Source: Mycobacterium barrassiae
Lineage (GTDB): Bacteria; Actinomycetota; Actinomycetes; Mycobacteriales; Mycobacteriaceae
Assembly (NCBI RefSeq): GCF_025822765.1
Contig: NZ_JACKUK010000023.1
Span: 391,535-455,534, forward strand
DNA length: 64,000 bases
Direction: 5' to 3'
Shown: piece by piece, positions 35,187 through 45,788 of the stretch
Layout of the letters: each line of letters begins with the position of its first letter
Position numbering within the stretch: position 1 is the stretch's first letter
The notes under the pieces: model-generated
What the model saw: only the letters and a program-made list of their open reading frames with translations
The model's database searches: none
What the model was told of the DNA's origin: nothing
Translations under genes and position numbers: made by a program

Positions 35187-36539
35187 TCAACCCAGCAAGG
35201 CGTCGACAAACGCCGCCGGTTCGAACGGCGCAAGGTCGTCGGGACCCTCGCCAAGACCGACGAGTTTGACCGGCACACCCAATTCCTGTTGGACGCGGAA
35301 GACGATTCCGCCCTTGGCGGTGCCGTCGAGTTTGGTGAGCACCACGCCGGTGATGTCGACGACTTCGGCAAACACGCGCGCCTGCGGCAGACCGTTCTGG
35401 CCGATCGTCGCGTCGAGCACCAGCAGCACCTCATCGACCTCGGCGCGTCGACTCACCACTCTCTTCACCTTGCCGAGTTCGTCCATCAGGCCGGTCTTGG
35501 TGTGCAGCCGCCCCGCGGTATCGATGACGACGACGTCGGCGCCGTTCTCGACACCGGCATCCACCGCATCGAAGGCGACCGACGCCGGATCGGCGCCCTC
35601 GGGACCCCGCACCACCTGGGCGCCGACGCGCGACGCCCAACTCTGCAACTGGTCGGCGGCGGCGGCGCGGAAGGTGTCGGCCGCGCCCAGCACGACGCGG
35701 CGGCCGTCGGCCACCAGCACTCGCGCCAGCTTGCCGACGGTTGTCGTCTTGCCGGTGCCGTTGACGCCGACGACGAGAAGCACGGAGGGCTTGTCGGCGT
35801 GCGGCAGCGCCTTGATGGACCGGTCGAGGCCGGGCTGCAGTTCGTCGATCAGGACCTGGCGCAGCACCTCACGGGCCTCGGACTCGGTGCGGACGCGGCT
35901 GCTGGCCATTCGCGCGCGCAACGCCGTGACGATCGATTCGGTCGCGACCGGGCCCAGGTCGGCGATCAGCAGCGTGTCCTCGACGTCCTGCCAGGAGTCC
36001 TCGTCGAGATCACCGCCGCCGAGCAGGCCGAGCATGCTTTTGCCCAGCGTGTTCTGCGATTTGGCCAGCCGGCCCCGCAGCCTTTCGAGCCGGCCCTCCG
36101 CCGGGGCAATCTCGTCGAGGGCGGGAGCCTGTGGCGCGGCGGGAGCCTGTGGCGCGGCGGGTGGCTGCGGTTCCTCGGTCGGGGGCTCTTCGGGTGCCGG
36201 CGGCGTGACCTCGGTCGGGGGTTCTTCGACCACCGGCGGCTCGGGAAGCTGCACGTCGGCGATGGCCCGCTTCGGAGCGTCACGCGGAATGGTGGCATCA
36301 TCGCCGACGGCGGGCAGTCCGCTGGTGTCGATCCGTTCGACCGGCTCAGCCGGCGCTGACTGTGAGAATGTGATGCCTGACGAGGCGGTATAGCCGCCGG
36401 AGCGGTCGACAGGAGTGGCGGTGTCTGTAGACGACAAGCTGATCCGTCGGCGCCGATACCGCACCAGGCCCACGACGAGCGCGGCGACGACCAGAACGGC
36501 GATGACCGCGATCGCGATCCACAAGACAGAATCTGTCAC
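35187..36539 (-). CDS. ftsY: Signal recognition particle receptor FtsY
   Basis: This 450-residue SRP receptor GTPase has an N-terminal membrane helix (about residues 5-26, VLWIAIAVIAVLVVAALVVG), followed by RYRRRR. A Pro/Glu/Ala-rich linker of about 110 residues leads to the N domain (RGRLAKSQNTLGKSML), and the G domain carries GVNGTGKTTT, DTAGRLHTK and TKLDGTAKGG. It docks the ribosome-Ffh complex at the membrane. The linker has a duplicated PAAPQA unit. The start is GTG. Its promoter region is shared with the divergent fni gene, only 31 bp away. Confidence 0.95.
   Translation of the reverse strand: MTDSVLWIAIAVIAVLVVAALVVGLVRYRRRRISLSSTDTATPVDRSGGYTASSGITFSQSAPAEPVERIDTSGLPAVGDDATIPRDAPKRAIADVQLPEPPVVEEPPTEVTPPAPEEPPTEEPQPPAAPQAPAAPQAPALDEIAPAEGRLERLRGRLAKSQNTLGKSMLGLLGGGDLDEDSWQDVEDTLLIADLGPVATESIVTALRARMASSRVRTESEAREVLRQVLIDELQPGLDRSIKALPHADKPSVLLVVGVNGTGKTTTVGKLARVLVADGRRVVLGAADTFRAAAADQLQSWASRVGAQVVRGPEGADPASVAFDAVDAGVENGADVVVIDTAGRLHTKTGLMDELGKVKRVVSRRAEVDEVLLVLDATIGQNGLPQARVFAEVVDITGVVLTKLDGTAKGGIVFRVQQELGVPVKLVGLGEGPDDLAPFEPAAFVDALLG
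36123..36158. repeat. 18-bp tandem duplication in the ftsY linker
   Basis: Two perfect copies of GGGAGCCTGTGGCGCGGC sit end to end and encode two PAAPQA units in the disordered linker of FtsY. It is probably a recent replication slippage and likely neutral. Confidence 0.75.
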
Positions 36540-36570
36540 TGCGTCATTGTGTCAGGAGGGGTAGGCGGTG

Positions 36571-37590
36571 ATGCTGGACCCCGGTGGCATGGAAACCCGC
36601 AAACGACGTCACATCGACGTGTGCCTCAGCGAGGACGTCGACTTCCAGACGGTGACGACCGGCTTGGAGCGCTACCGGCTGCCGTACAACGCGCTGACCC
36701 AGACCGACCTCGGGTCCATCGAACTGACGACGGATTTCCTCGGCACCCGGTTGCGCGCCCCGGTGCTCATCGGCCCGATGACCGGTGGCGCCGAACTCTC
36801 CGGCACCATCAATCGCAACCTGGCCGATGCGGCCCAGCAACTCGGTATCGGCATGATGCTCGGTTCGCAGCGCATCATGCTCGACAACGGCGCCGCGTCG
36901 TCGACCTTCCATGTCCGCGACATCGCGCCCGACGTACTGTTGATCGGCAACATCGGACTCACCCAACTGACGCCGGACGTTGTACCCGCGCTCGTACAGG
37001 CGCTGGACCGCGTCAGCGCCAATGCCCTTGCGGTGCATACCAATCCGCTGCAGGAAGCCATGCAGCACAAGGGCGACACCGATTTCTCCGGTTCGATCGA
37101 CCGCCTGTGTGAGATCGCGGGGACCATCGGTTATCCGGTGATGCTCAAGGAAGTCGGCCACGGTATCGGGGCCGCGGCGGCCGCGGAACTCGTCGACTGT
37201 CCCATCGCGGCGGTGGACGTCGCCGGGGCGGGCGGAACGTCGTGGGCGCGCGTCGAACAGTTCGTCCGCTACGGCGAGATCCGGTATCCGGCGCTCGCCG
37301 AGTGGGGTATCCCCACCGCGCAGGCGATTCTGGAGGTGCGGCGGGAGTTGCCAGGTGTACCGCTGGTCGCATCGGGCGGCATCCGCACCGGGATGGACGC
37401 GGCCAAGGCGCTGGCGCTGGGCGCCGACGTGGTATCGCTGGCCCGGCCGCTGCTCGCGCCGGCGATCGAATCGCCTGCCGCCGTTGTCGATTGGCTGCAA
37501 CGCTTCATCGAGGAGCTGTTGATCTGCCTGCACGGCTGCGGAGCGGCCGACCTCGCCGAACTCCGCGATCGCGGCGTCACCCCCATGTGA
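36571..37590 (+). CDS. fni: Type 2 isopentenyl-diphosphate delta-isomerase
   Basis: This 339-residue FMN-dependent enzyme interconverts IPP and DMAPP, the isoprenoid building blocks. Family blocks are KRRHIDVCL at the start, [38 protein letters not shown] and the FMN phosphate site [15 protein letters not shown]. tuberculosis uses a type 1 enzyme instead. AGGAGGGG precedes both the ATG at 36571 and a GTG at 36568; I use the ATG. It is inserted between ftsY and smc, which are adjacent in M. tuberculosis. It shares a hairpin terminator with smc. Confidence 0.92.
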   Translation: MLDPGGMETRKRRHIDVCLSEDVDFQTVTTGLERYRLPYNALTQTDLGSIELTTDFLGTRLRAPVLIGPMTGGAELSGTINRNLADAAQQLGIGMMLGSQRIMLDNGAASSTFHVRDIAPDVLLIGNIGLTQLTPDVVPALVQALDRVSANALAVHTNPLQEAMQHKGDTDFSGSIDRLCEIAGTIGYPVMLKEVGHGIGAAAAAELVDCPIAAVDVAGAGGTSWARVEQFVRYGEIRYPALAEWGIPTAQAILEVRRELPGVPLVASGGIRTGMDAAKALALGADVVSLARPLLAPAIESPAAVVDWLQRFIEELLICLHGCGAADLAELRDRGVTPM

Positions 37591-37637
37591 TTTCGGCGTG
37601 TTCAGTCACGCTGAGCGAGACCCAGCACGCCGAAATC
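37589..37637. terminator. Bidirectional hairpin between fni and smc
   Basis: GATTTCGGCGTG (37589-37600) is an exact 12-bp reverse complement of CACGCCGAAATC (37626-37637). The loop holds a second small pair (TCAG/CTGA). The left arm overlaps the fni stop codon and the right arm ends two bases before the smc stop. This is an apt two-way terminator for convergent genes. Confidence 0.65.
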
Positions 37638-37639
37638 GC

Positions 37640-40600
37640 TTAACTAACCCCGACCAGTTCCTGGCCTCGCATGCGCTGACTGATCACCGCGGTGATGCCA
37701 TCGTCGCGCATCGTCACGCCGTACAGCGCGTCGGCGATCTCCATCGTCGGCTTCTGGTGCGTGATGACGAGCAACTGCGACTGGCTACGCAGCTGTTCGA
37801 AGAGCCCGAGCAGCCGGCGCAGGTTCACGTCGTCGAGCGCGGCCTCCACCTCGTCCATGACGTAGAACGGCGACGGCCTGGCGCGGAAGATCGCCACCAG
37901 CATCGCGACGGCCGTCAGTGACTTCTCGCCGCCGGACAGCAGCGAGAGCCGCTTGATCTTCTTACCCGGCGGGCGGGCCTCGACCTCGATGCCGGTGGTG
38001 AGCATGTCGTCGGGATTGGTCAGCAGCAACCGTCCCTCACCGCCGGGGAACAGCGCCGAAAAGACCTGTTGGAACTCACGTTCCACGTCGGCGTACGCCT
38101 CGGAGAACACCTGAAGGATGCGCGCGTCGACATCGTCGATGACGTCGAGCAGGTCTTTGCGGGCGGCTTTGACGTCCTCGAGCTGGGTGGACAGGAAGTT
38201 GTAGCGCTCCTCCAGCGCCGCGAACTCCTCCAGCGCCAGCGGGTTCACCCGGCCCAACTCGTTGAGTTCGCGTTCGGCCTTCTTGGCGCGGCGTTCCTGC
38301 GTCGGCCGGTCGAACGGCATGGGCGCGGGCATCGTCACCTGTTCGCCGCGTTCACGCGCCTGCTCGTACTCGGCCATCTCCAACTCCGACGGCGGCAGCG
38401 GCACGTCGGGGCCGTACTCGGCGACGAGATCGGCGGCCGCCATGCCGAAGCTCTCGAGAATATGCTCCTCGAGTTGCTCGATACGAAGTGCCGCTTGGGC
38501 TTTCGCGATCTCGTCGCGGTGCAGGGCGTCGGTGAGTGACGCGATCTTGGCGCCCAGTTCGTTGACCTCTTCGCGCGCCTTCGCCAGCGCCGCGGCCCGG
38601 TGCTGACGTTCGGCAGCGACCTCGTCGCGCACCCGCGACGCATGGGCCACCGCCGCGCTGAGCCGCGCCGCAACCAGGCGGCCCGACTCCGCGACGGCCC
38701 CCGCGACCGCTGCGGCGTGCACACGCGCCTCGCGCGCCCGTTGTGCGCGTAACCGGGCGTCGCGCTCGGCAGCGGCGGCTCTGCGCAGCGAATCCGCTTG
38801 ACCGCGAACGGCATTCGCACGCTCTTCGGCCGTGCGCACCGCCAGCCGGGCCTCGACCTCGGCCGCCCGGGCCGCCTCAGCGGCTGCCATCGTCTCTTGC
38901 CGGTCGACGGGTTCGGATTCGAACGTCGGCTCCTGCTGCGCGTTGTGCAGTCGCTGCTCGAGTTCAGCGAGTTCCTGAACGGTCTGACTGCGCACTGCGT
39001 CGAGTTCGTTGCGCTGCTGGATCAGCCGCTGCCATTCGTCGTCGGTGGCGCGGGCGTCCTGGCCGAGCCGGCCCAGCTGCTCGTAGACCGCGGAGATCGC
39101 CGCATCGGACTCGTTGAGCGCGGCGAGCGCCTGCTCGGCGGCATCCTGCCGGGCGGCCTGCTCCTCCAGGGCGCCGGCCAACGCGGCGGACAGCTCCCCG
39201 ACCTGCTTTTCCGCCTCGGCGAGCTCCGCTCGGGCCTTCTCGACTTCCGAGGTGATCTCCAGGGTGCTCGGCTTGCGGTCCGATCCGCCGCTGACCCAGC
39301 CGGCGCCGACGAGGTCGCCGTCGACGGTGACCGCCTTCAGGTGCGGGCGGACCGCGACCAGGTCGAGCCCGGCAGAGAGGTCGCGCACCACCACGACGCC
39401 CGACAGCAGCGCGGTGATCGCCCCCTGCAGGCGCTGCGGGGTGTCGACAAGGTCCAGCGCCCACGACGCGCCCTCGGGCGCCGGGCCGGTGTTCGGGACG
39501 GAGTGGTGCGGCCAGTCACCGAGGACGATGGCCGCGCGGCCACCGTCGGACTGCTTCAGCGCGTCGACGGCCGCACGCGCCGCAGCAGAGTTCTCGGCAG
39601 CGACCGCGTCGGCAGCCGCGCCCAGCACCGCCGCGATCGCCACCTCGTAGCCCGGGCGCACCTTGACCAGATTGGCGATCGACCCGAAAAGCCCTGAGCC
39701 ACTATGGTTTTTCTGCAACCACGCCGCGCCGTCCTTGCGGTCGAGGCCGACGGACAGCGCCTCGATGCGGGCCCGCAGCGAGGCCACCTGGCGTTCGGCG
39801 CCACGTTCGGCGGCCTGCAACTCGGCGACGCGCTCGTCGGCGAGCCGCAGTGCCGCGACGGTGCGGTCGTGGTGCTCGTCGAGGCCGACCTCACCGGCGT
39901 CGAGCTCACCCACCCGACCCTGAACGATCTCGAACTCGGCCTGAGTCTGCTGGGCCTTGGCAGCGGCCTCCTCGATGCCGGTCGTCAGCCGTGCGACGGT
40001 TTCGTCGATCGACTCGACGCGGGTGCGCATCGTGTCGACCTGGCCGGCCAGCCGTGCCAGGCCCTCGCGGCGGTCGGCCTCGGCGCGGGCGGCGGCCAGA
40101 TGCGCGCGCTCGGCTTCGGCGGCCACACTCTCGCGCTCGCTGAGCTCGGCGCGGGCGGCCTCGAGGCGGGCACGCGATTCCTCGAGCGCTTCGAGCAGTT
40201 GGCGCTCCTGGGCGGCGACCTCCTCCGCCTGGGCTTCCAGCGCCTCGGGATCGGGGCCGCTGGAGGCTTCGGGCTCGGTGTCCAGATGCTGGGCCCGCTC
40301 ACTGGCGATGCGGACCGTGGCGCTGACGCGCTCGGCCAGCGCCGACAGCGAAAACCAGGTCTGCTGAGCGGCTTCCGCGCGCTCGCTGAGGCTGCCGACC
40401 GCCGACTCGTGGGCGTTCAGCTCCACGGTGCGGGCTTCGAGGCGGGCCGCCAGCTCGTCGTGCTCGCGGCGCAGCGTCGTCTCGGTCTGGTTGGTGTTCT
40501 CGAACTCGGCCTTGCGAGTGACCAGGTCGTCGGCGGCCAACCGCAGCCGGGCGTCGCGCAGGTCGGCCTGGATGGTCTGGGCGCGACGGGCCATCTCGGC

Positions 40601-41224
40601 CTGCCGCCCGAGCGGCTTGAGCTGACGGCGCAACTCCGTCGTCAGATCCGTCAGCCGCGCGAGGTTGGCCGACATCGACTCGAGCTTGCGAACCGCCTTT
40701 TCCTTGCGCTTGCGGTGTTTGAGGACGCCCGCGGCCTCCTCGATGAACGCACGCCGGTCCTCCGGGCGCGACTCGAGGATCTCGGAGAGCTTGCCCTGGC
40801 CGACGATCACGTGCATCTCACGGCCGATGCCCGAGTCCGAGAGCAGCTCCTGTACGTCCATCAAACGGCAACTGGTGCCGTTGATTTCGTACTCGCTGCC
40901 GCCGTCGCGGAACATCCGCCGGGTGATCGACACCTCGGAGTACTCGATCGGCAGCGAGTTGTCGGAGTTGTCGATCGTGACGGTGACCTCGGCGCGGCCC
41001 AACGGCGGCCGCGACGACGTGCCGGCGAAGATGACGTCTTCCATCTTCCCGCCGCGCAGCGTCTTGGCCCCCTGCTCGCCCATCACCCAGGTGAGCGCGT
41101 CGACCACGTTGGACTTGCCGGAACCGTTGGGTCCGACGACACAGGTGATGCCTGGCTCGAAGCGCAGAGTCGTCGGCGAAGCAAACGACTTGAAGCCCTT
41201 CAGGGTCAGACTCTTGAGGTGCAC
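37640..41224 (-). CDS. smc: Chromosome segregation protein SMC
   Basis: This 1194-residue SMC ATPase organises and segregates chromosomes together with ScpA and ScpB. Walker [10 protein letters not shown] is at residues 31-39. Two long coiled coils flank a hinge with [19 protein letters not shown] and [16 protein letters not shown]. The C-terminal head has the signature [17 protein letters not shown] and Walker [14 protein letters not shown]. The GTG at 41224 gives [14 protein letters not shown], matching the family start; upstream codons to 41296 overlap acyP. The gene order acyP-smc is as in other mycobacteria. Confidence 0.96.
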   Translation of the reverse strand: MHLKSLTLKGFKSFASPTTLRFEPGITCVVGPNGSGKSNVVDALTWVMGEQGAKTLRGGKMEDVIFAGTSSRPPLGRAEVTVTIDNSDNSLPIEYSEVSITRRMFRDGGSEYEINGTSCRLMDVQELLSDSGIGREMHVIVGQGKLSEILESRPEDRRAFIEEAAGVLKHRKRKEKAVRKLESMSANLARLTDLTTELRRQLKPLGRQAEMARRAQTIQADLRDARLRLAADDLVTRKAEFENTNQTETTLRREHDELAARLEARTVELNAHESAVGSLSERAEAAQQTWFSLSALAERVSATVRIASERAQHLDTEPEASSGPDPEALEAQAEEVAAQERQLLEALEESRARLEAARAELSERESVAAEAERAHLAAARAEADRREGLARLAGQVDTMRTRVESIDETVARLTTGIEEAAAKAQQTQAEFEIVQGRVGELDAGEVGLDEHHDRTVAALRLADERVAELQAAERGAERQVASLRARIEALSVGLDRKDGAAWLQKNHSGSGLFGSIANLVKVRPGYEVAIAAVLGAAADAVAAENSAAARAAVDALKQSDGGRAAIVLGDWPHHSVPNTGPAPEGASWALDLVDTPQRLQGAITALLSGVVVVRDLSAGLDLVAVRPHLKAVTVDGDLVGAGWVSGGSDRKPSTLEITSEVEKARAELAEAEKQVGELSAALAGALEEQAARQDAAEQALAALNESDAAISAVYEQLGRLGQDARATDDEWQRLIQQRNELDAVRSQTVQELAELEQRLHNAQQEPTFESEPVDRQETMAAAEAARAAEVEARLAVRTAEERANAVRGQADSLRRAAAAERDARLRAQRAREARVHAAAVAGAVAESGRLVAARLSAAVAHASRVRDEVAAERQHRAAALAKAREEVNELGAKIASLTDALHRDEIAKAQAALRIEQLEEHILESFGMAAADLVAEYGPDVPLPPSELEMAEYEQARERGEQVTMPAPMPFDRPTQERRAKKAERELNELGRVNPLALEEFAALEERYNFLSTQLEDVKAARKDLLDVIDDVDARILQVFSEAYADVEREFQQVFSALFPGGEGRLLLTNPDDMLTTGIEVEARPPGKKIKRLSLLSGGEKSLTAVAMLVAIFRARPSPFYVMDEVEAALDDVNLRRLLGLFEQLRSQSQLLVITHQKPTMEIADALYGVTMRDDGITAVISQRMRGQELVGVS

Positions 41225-41250
41225 GACGTGCCACACTACCGCCGCGCGGG

Positions 41251-41538
41251 CTAACGCTCGGTGAACCCCGATAGCGTTTCGCCCAGTTCTGACCAATCGG
41301 CGATGACTTTGTCGACGCGGCCGGGCGTGTTCCCGCTTTGTAGCAGCTCAAGAAGCTTTTCGCAGTCGCGTCGCGGACCCTGTGCGACCACCTGAACGCG
41401 GCCATCGGGCCGGTTGGACGCGTATCCGGTCAGCCCGAGCTCAAGGGCGCGGGAGCGAGTCCACCACCGGAAGCCCACCCCCTGGACATGGCCGTGGACC
41501 CACGCGGTGAGTCGTACCTCAGCTAACTCCTGCATCAT
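41251..41538 (-). CDS. acyP: Acylphosphatase
   Basis: This 95-residue enzyme hydrolyses acyl phosphates. The signature [14 protein letters not shown] carries the substrate-binding Arg, and the catalytic Asn is in GYASNRPDG. Either of two adjacent ATG codons (41538, 41535) may start it; GAGG lies just upstream. It overlaps the OsmC-like gene by 20 bp and is followed by smc. Confidence 0.93.
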   Translation of the reverse strand: MMQELAEVRLTAWVHGHVQGVGFRWWTRSRALELGLTGYASNRPDGRVQVVAQGPRRDCEKLLELLQSGNTPGRVDKVIADWSELGETLSGFTER

Positions 41539-41935
41539 TGACCTCAAACGTCACTTTGGTACCGGATTTCAGGGTCCGGCCGACGGTGCAGACCTGATCG
41601 ATGGCCCGCTCGACGACCGTGAGCACCCGGGCCCTCTCGTCGTCAGACAGGCCGGACAGGTCAAGTTCCATGCGCTCCTCGAGCAGCGGGTAGCGCTCCT
41701 GTTCGCGGTCGGGCGGACCGGTCACCCTGATGGTGGTCGCGTAGTCCTCGCCGAGACGGCGCTGCAGAGGCGCGTCACTGGCCATTCCGCTGCAGGCCGC
41801 CAGCGCGATCTTCATCAGCTCGCCGGGGGTGAACACGCCGTCGACGTCCTCGTTGCCGACGAGTACCTGCGCGCCGCGCGAGCTACGCCCGGTATAGCTG
41901 CGCACACCGGTGCGCTCCACCCACAGTTCGGTCAT
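41519..41935 (-). CDS. OsmC/Ohr family protein (Rv2923c-like)
   Basis: This 138-residue OsmC-fold protein has two family cysteines, in ALAACSGM and DQVCTVGRTL, which form the peroxidatic site of thiol peroxidases reducing organic hydroperoxides. The middle has an atypical MELDLSGLSDDERARVL helix. It is separated from mutM by a strong hairpin, so it may have its own promoter. It is encoded just before acyP and smc, as in M. tuberculosis. Confidence 0.85.
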   Translation of the reverse strand: MTELWVERTGVRSYTGRSSRGAQVLVGNEDVDGVFTPGELMKIALAACSGMASDAPLQRRLGEDYATTIRVTGPPDREQERYPLLEERMELDLSGLSDDERARVLTVVERAIDQVCTVGRTLKSGTKVTFEVNDAGVS

Positions 41936-41955
41936 GGCTCCATCTTCGCCGAAAT

Positions 41956-41999
41956 TGCGCAGAGATCGCCAAATCGCGAGTTTGCGCGATCTGTGCGCA
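41956..41999. terminator. Long hairpin between mutM and the OsmC-like gene
   Basis: TGCGCAGAGATCGC (41956-41969) pairs with GCGATCTGTGCGCA (41986-41999) at 13 of 14 positions. The stem continues inward through CAAA/GTTTG. It sits in the only gap of the minus-strand run here and could terminate mutM transcription or protect an mRNA end. Confidence 0.5.
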
Positions 42000-42010
42000 G
42001 TCTCGAGGAC

Positions 42011-42860
42011 CTACGGGCGACGGACCCGCGGACGCGGTTGGCATTTCGGGCAATAGAACGACGAGCGGTTCATGAACTTCTCGCGTCGCATGATCGCACC
42101 GCACCGCCGGCACGGCTCACCCTCGCGGCCATAGGCGTCCAGCGATCGTTCGAAGTATCCCGATTCGCCGTTGACGTTCACGTACAGCGAGTCGAACGAT
42201 GTTCCGCCCTGGCCGAGCGCCTCCGTCATCACCTCGGCCGCGGCGTCCAGCACTGCGCCGAGCTGCTTGCGAGTCAGCGACGACGCCAACCGGGCGCCGT
42301 TGATCTTCGCGCGCCACAGCGCCTCGTCGGCGTAGATGTTGCCGATACCCGACACCACGGTCTGGTCGAGCAGCTGCCGCTTGATCTCGGAGTGCTTGCG
42401 CCGCAACACTGTAATGACACCCTCGCGATCGAACTTCGGGTCGAGCGGGTCGCGGGCCAGGTGTGCGACAGGCACCGGAACATCGGTGCCATCGACGGTG
42501 ACCATATCGGCGAGCATCCAGCCGCCGAACGTGCGCTGGTCCACGAAGCTGAGCGCGGTGCCGTCGTCGAGAAGCGCCGCAATGCGCAGATGATCCTCGC
42601 GCGGCAACGGACCGAGCAGCATCTGCCCGCTCATACCCAGATGGACGACGAGCGCCGACCCGTCGTCGAGCGCCAGCCACAGGTACTTCCCCCGCCGACC
42701 CGTCCCGACAATCCGCGAATTCAGCAGCCGCGCAGTCAAATCGGCAGGACCGGCCTCATGACGGCGCACCGCACGCGGGTGGTGCACCCGCACGGCGGCA
42801 ATGGTCTTGCCGACGACGTGTGCGTCCAGGCCCCGACGAACAACCTCGACTTCGGGAAGT

Positions 42861-42868
<8 letters not shown>
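42011..42868 (-). CDS. mutM: Formamidopyrimidine-DNA glycosylase
   Basis: This 285-residue base-excision-repair enzyme removes 8-oxoguanine and FaPy. The N-terminus [14 protein letters not shown] supplies the catalytic Pro2 and Glu3, the helix-two-turn-helix has [17 protein letters not shown], and the zinc finger is CRRCG...FYCPKC near the end. The start overlaps the rnc stop by 8 bp. It belongs to the conserved DUF177-rnc-mutM run. Confidence 0.96.
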
Positions 42869-43557
<689 letters not shown>

Positions 43558-43565
<8 letters not shown>

Positions 43566-44145
43566 GGTTGTCCTCGTCGAACATGCCGGCCAGCTTGGCC
43601 CATCGCGGATCGAGCTTCTCGTGCTGGTGTCCGGGCTCGGCTGTCGCCAGCGGCACCCCGCAGTCGGGACACAGCCCGATGCAGTCCGAAGTGCACAGCG
43701 GCGCGAACGGCAATGCCAACCCGACCGCATCGATGATCGGCTGTTCGAGGTCGACCGTGTCGGCGCCACCGACCTTGCCGACGCGTCCGATTTCGTCGGC
43801 CTCGGTGGTCTCGTCGGTCGCGCTGTCCGGGTAGGCGAACAGCTCGGTGAGGTCGATGTCGACGTGCCCGGTGATCGACGTCAGGCAGCGCGCGCATTCA
43901 CCCGTCGTGGGGGCCGAGACCGTGCCGGAGACCAGCACACCCTCGGAGACGGACTCGATGCGCAGATCGAGGTCCAGCGGAGCGCCCTCGGCGATGGCGA
44001 TCAGGTCCAGCCCGATGCGCACCGGGCTGGCGACGGTCTCGGCGAACGTCATCATCGACCCGGGCCTGCGCCCCAGCCTGGAGATATTCAGCACAAGCGG
44101 CGACCCGGATGCGCGCCGCGCGGGCGCATTCGCATGGGTCGCCAT
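43558..44145 (-). CDS. DUF177 / YceD family protein (Rv2926c-like)
   Basis: This 195-residue protein is linked in many bacteria to 23S rRNA accumulation and usually encoded beside rpmF. It carries CARCL and a C-terminal [13 protein letters not shown] cluster, which together could bind zinc. An acidic middle ([13 protein letters not shown]) separates them. No rpmF follows here; rnc does, as in M. tuberculosis. The function is inferred from the family only. Confidence 0.85.
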
Positions 44146-44175
44146 AAGAGTCGATCTTACGGCGGCCTCGCTGAG

Positions 44176-44913
44176 CTAGCGGGCGGCGTAGTCGTGCGTG
44201 CCCGCGGCGGTGCGCAGCTGATGCCGACCGCGGCCCACCGAGCGCAGCGTGCCGTTGAGGAAGTCCTCGAATTCGGCCAGCTTGTTGTCGACATAGATGT
44301 CGCACTCGCCGCGCAGCCGGTCCGCCTCGGCGTGCGCCGAATCGATAAGACGGGTGGCCTCCAAGGTGGCGGTCTGGACGATCTCGGTCTGCGCGACCAG
44401 CCGCTGCTGCTCCTTGATGCCCTCCTGGACGGCCTTCTCGTAGGCGAGGTTGCCGTTCTCGATCAGCCGGTCGGCCTCGGTCTTGGCGCGTCCCGTGCTC
44501 GCCTCGTACTCCCGCTTGGCGGTCGCAGCCAGACGTGCGGCCTCCTCGCGGGCCTCGGCGACCATGCGCTCGCTGTGCTGACGGGCCTCGGCGACCATGC
44601 GGTCAGCCTGCGACTTCGCGTCGGCGAGCAGCCGGTCCGCCTCCGCCCTGGCGTGATTGACCAGCGAATCCGCCTCGGCAGCCGCCGCGGAGACCGTCGA
44701 GCTGGAATGCTCCTTGGCCTCCCTCAGCAGCGTGTCGCGCGCGTCCAGCACATCCTGGGCGTCGTCGAGTTCACCGGGGATCGCATCCTTGATGTCGTCG
44801 ATCAACTCGAGGACATCACCGCGCGGCACCACGCAGCCGGCCGTCATGGGCACACCGCGCGCTTCTTCCACAATCGCGCCCAATTCGTCGAGCGCCTCAA
44901 ATACTCGGTACAC
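44176..44913 (-). CDS. sepIVA: DivIVA-domain septation protein SepIVA
   Basis: This 245-residue coiled-coil protein matches the mycobacterial SepIVA (Rv2927c) by position and content. A DivIVA-like N-terminus (MYRVFEALDELGAIVEEA) is followed by an Ala/Glu/Arg heptad region of about 130 residues with repeats such as HARAEADRLLADAKSQADRM. SepIVA is known to be needed for septation and polar growth in mycobacteria. A GTG start lies after GGAGGG. Confidence 0.88.
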   Translation of the reverse strand: MYRVFEALDELGAIVEEARGVPMTAGCVVPRGDVLELIDDIKDAIPGELDDAQDVLDARDTLLREAKEHSSSTVSAAAAEADSLVNHARAEADRLLADAKSQADRMVAEARQHSERMVAEAREEAARLAATAKREYEASTGRAKTEADRLIENGNLAYEKAVQEGIKEQQRLVAQTEIVQTATLEATRLIDSAHAEADRLRGECDIYVDNKLAEFEDFLNGTLRSVGRGRHQLRTAAGTHDYAAR

Positions 44914-45138
44914 GGCAACACCCTCCAGGCATAGTTGACAGTTACCAGTGTGCCTGGTGTTACGCCTGTGACTCAGCTAGCGACACGGTGTGTCGCGTCT
45001 GGGCTGATAATTCTTATGTCACCGCTACCCCAGGCCGCAGGTCCGTCTGCGTTTCGCCGCGAACATTATGTCAACACGAAGCGGCAGCGCCGTAGGTCGG
45101 GCCCGACAGTGAATCTCAGGGTGCAGTCTTGTGCGTGA

Positions 45139-45705
45139 CTAGCGGACCGCTGCGGCGATCGCGTCGCGCGCCCGATCGAGCATCGAGGCGAACGGACCCG
45201 CGACGAAGTTCGCCTTGGCGCTCTCCACGCCCGGATGCGGACGCGTGGGCGCGATGGCCTCCGCCGCCAGCACCGCCTTGGCCATCCGGCCGCGATCGTC
45301 GGCCGAGAGATTGCGTTCGAGCTTGGTGAACTCCTCGTTCTCCTCGTGCTCGGCGTGCTCGATGACGGCGTCGCGGAACTTGGTGAGCTCCTCGAGGAAC
45401 TCCTTGGAGTCGATGTCCATGTCCTCGAGAGCCGACAGCATCTTCTTGGCCTCGTGCTCCTCTGCCAGGCGCGCGTCGACGATCTCGTCGCCCTTGGCCG
45501 CCTCGTGGCGGACCCGCGGGTGGACCACCATCTCCTCGGCGGTCTCGTGCACGGCCAGCAGCTGGCGCAGTTCGACGAAGGCTTCCTCCCGCGCCTTCGC
45601 GTCCGAGGCGTGGAGCACCTCCTCGAACATGTCCTTGATCAGATTGTGCTGATCCTTGAGGAACTTCACGACATCGTCGGTGGACTGAACAAATGTCTCA
45701 ACCAC
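45139..45705 (-). CDS. Hemerythrin HHE-domain protein
   Basis: This 188-residue four-helix protein has hemerythrin iron ligands. They are His in DQHNLIKDM, His/Glu in VHETAEEMVVHP, His in EEHEAKKML and His/Glu in EHAEHEENEEF. Such proteins bind O2, NO or peroxide through a di-iron centre. I chose the GTG at 45705 because GGAGG is seven bases upstream; an ATG at 45726 gives seven more residues. It stands alone between sepIVA and coaD, where M. tuberculosis has its large DIM lipid locus. Confidence 0.85.
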   Translation of the reverse strand: MVETFVQSTDDVVKFLKDQHNLIKDMFEEVLHASDAKAREEAFVELRQLLAVHETAEEMVVHPRVRHEAAKGDEIVDARLAEEHEAKKMLSALEDMDIDSKEFLEELTKFRDAVIEHAEHEENEEFTKLERNLSADDRGRMAKAVLAAEAIAPTRPHPGVESAKANFVAGPFASMLDRARDAIAAAVR

Positions 45706-45788
45706 GGCAAAACCTCCAAAACTCATGGGAAATAGTTGGGGCGCAATGGGCTGTGCGCCGCCTTCTACCTACCCCGTGAGCGAGGTGC

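Noticed and set aside
39704-41254. 516-codon plus-strand frame opposite smc
   Set aside because: It is an antisense shadow, with low-complexity Gly/Arg/Val composition typical of reverse-strand frames.
44934-44962. TTGACA with a 17-bp spacer on the plus strand beside sepIVA
   Set aside because: The -10 is poor (TGTTAC) and it would drive transcription only antisense into the hemerythrin gene.
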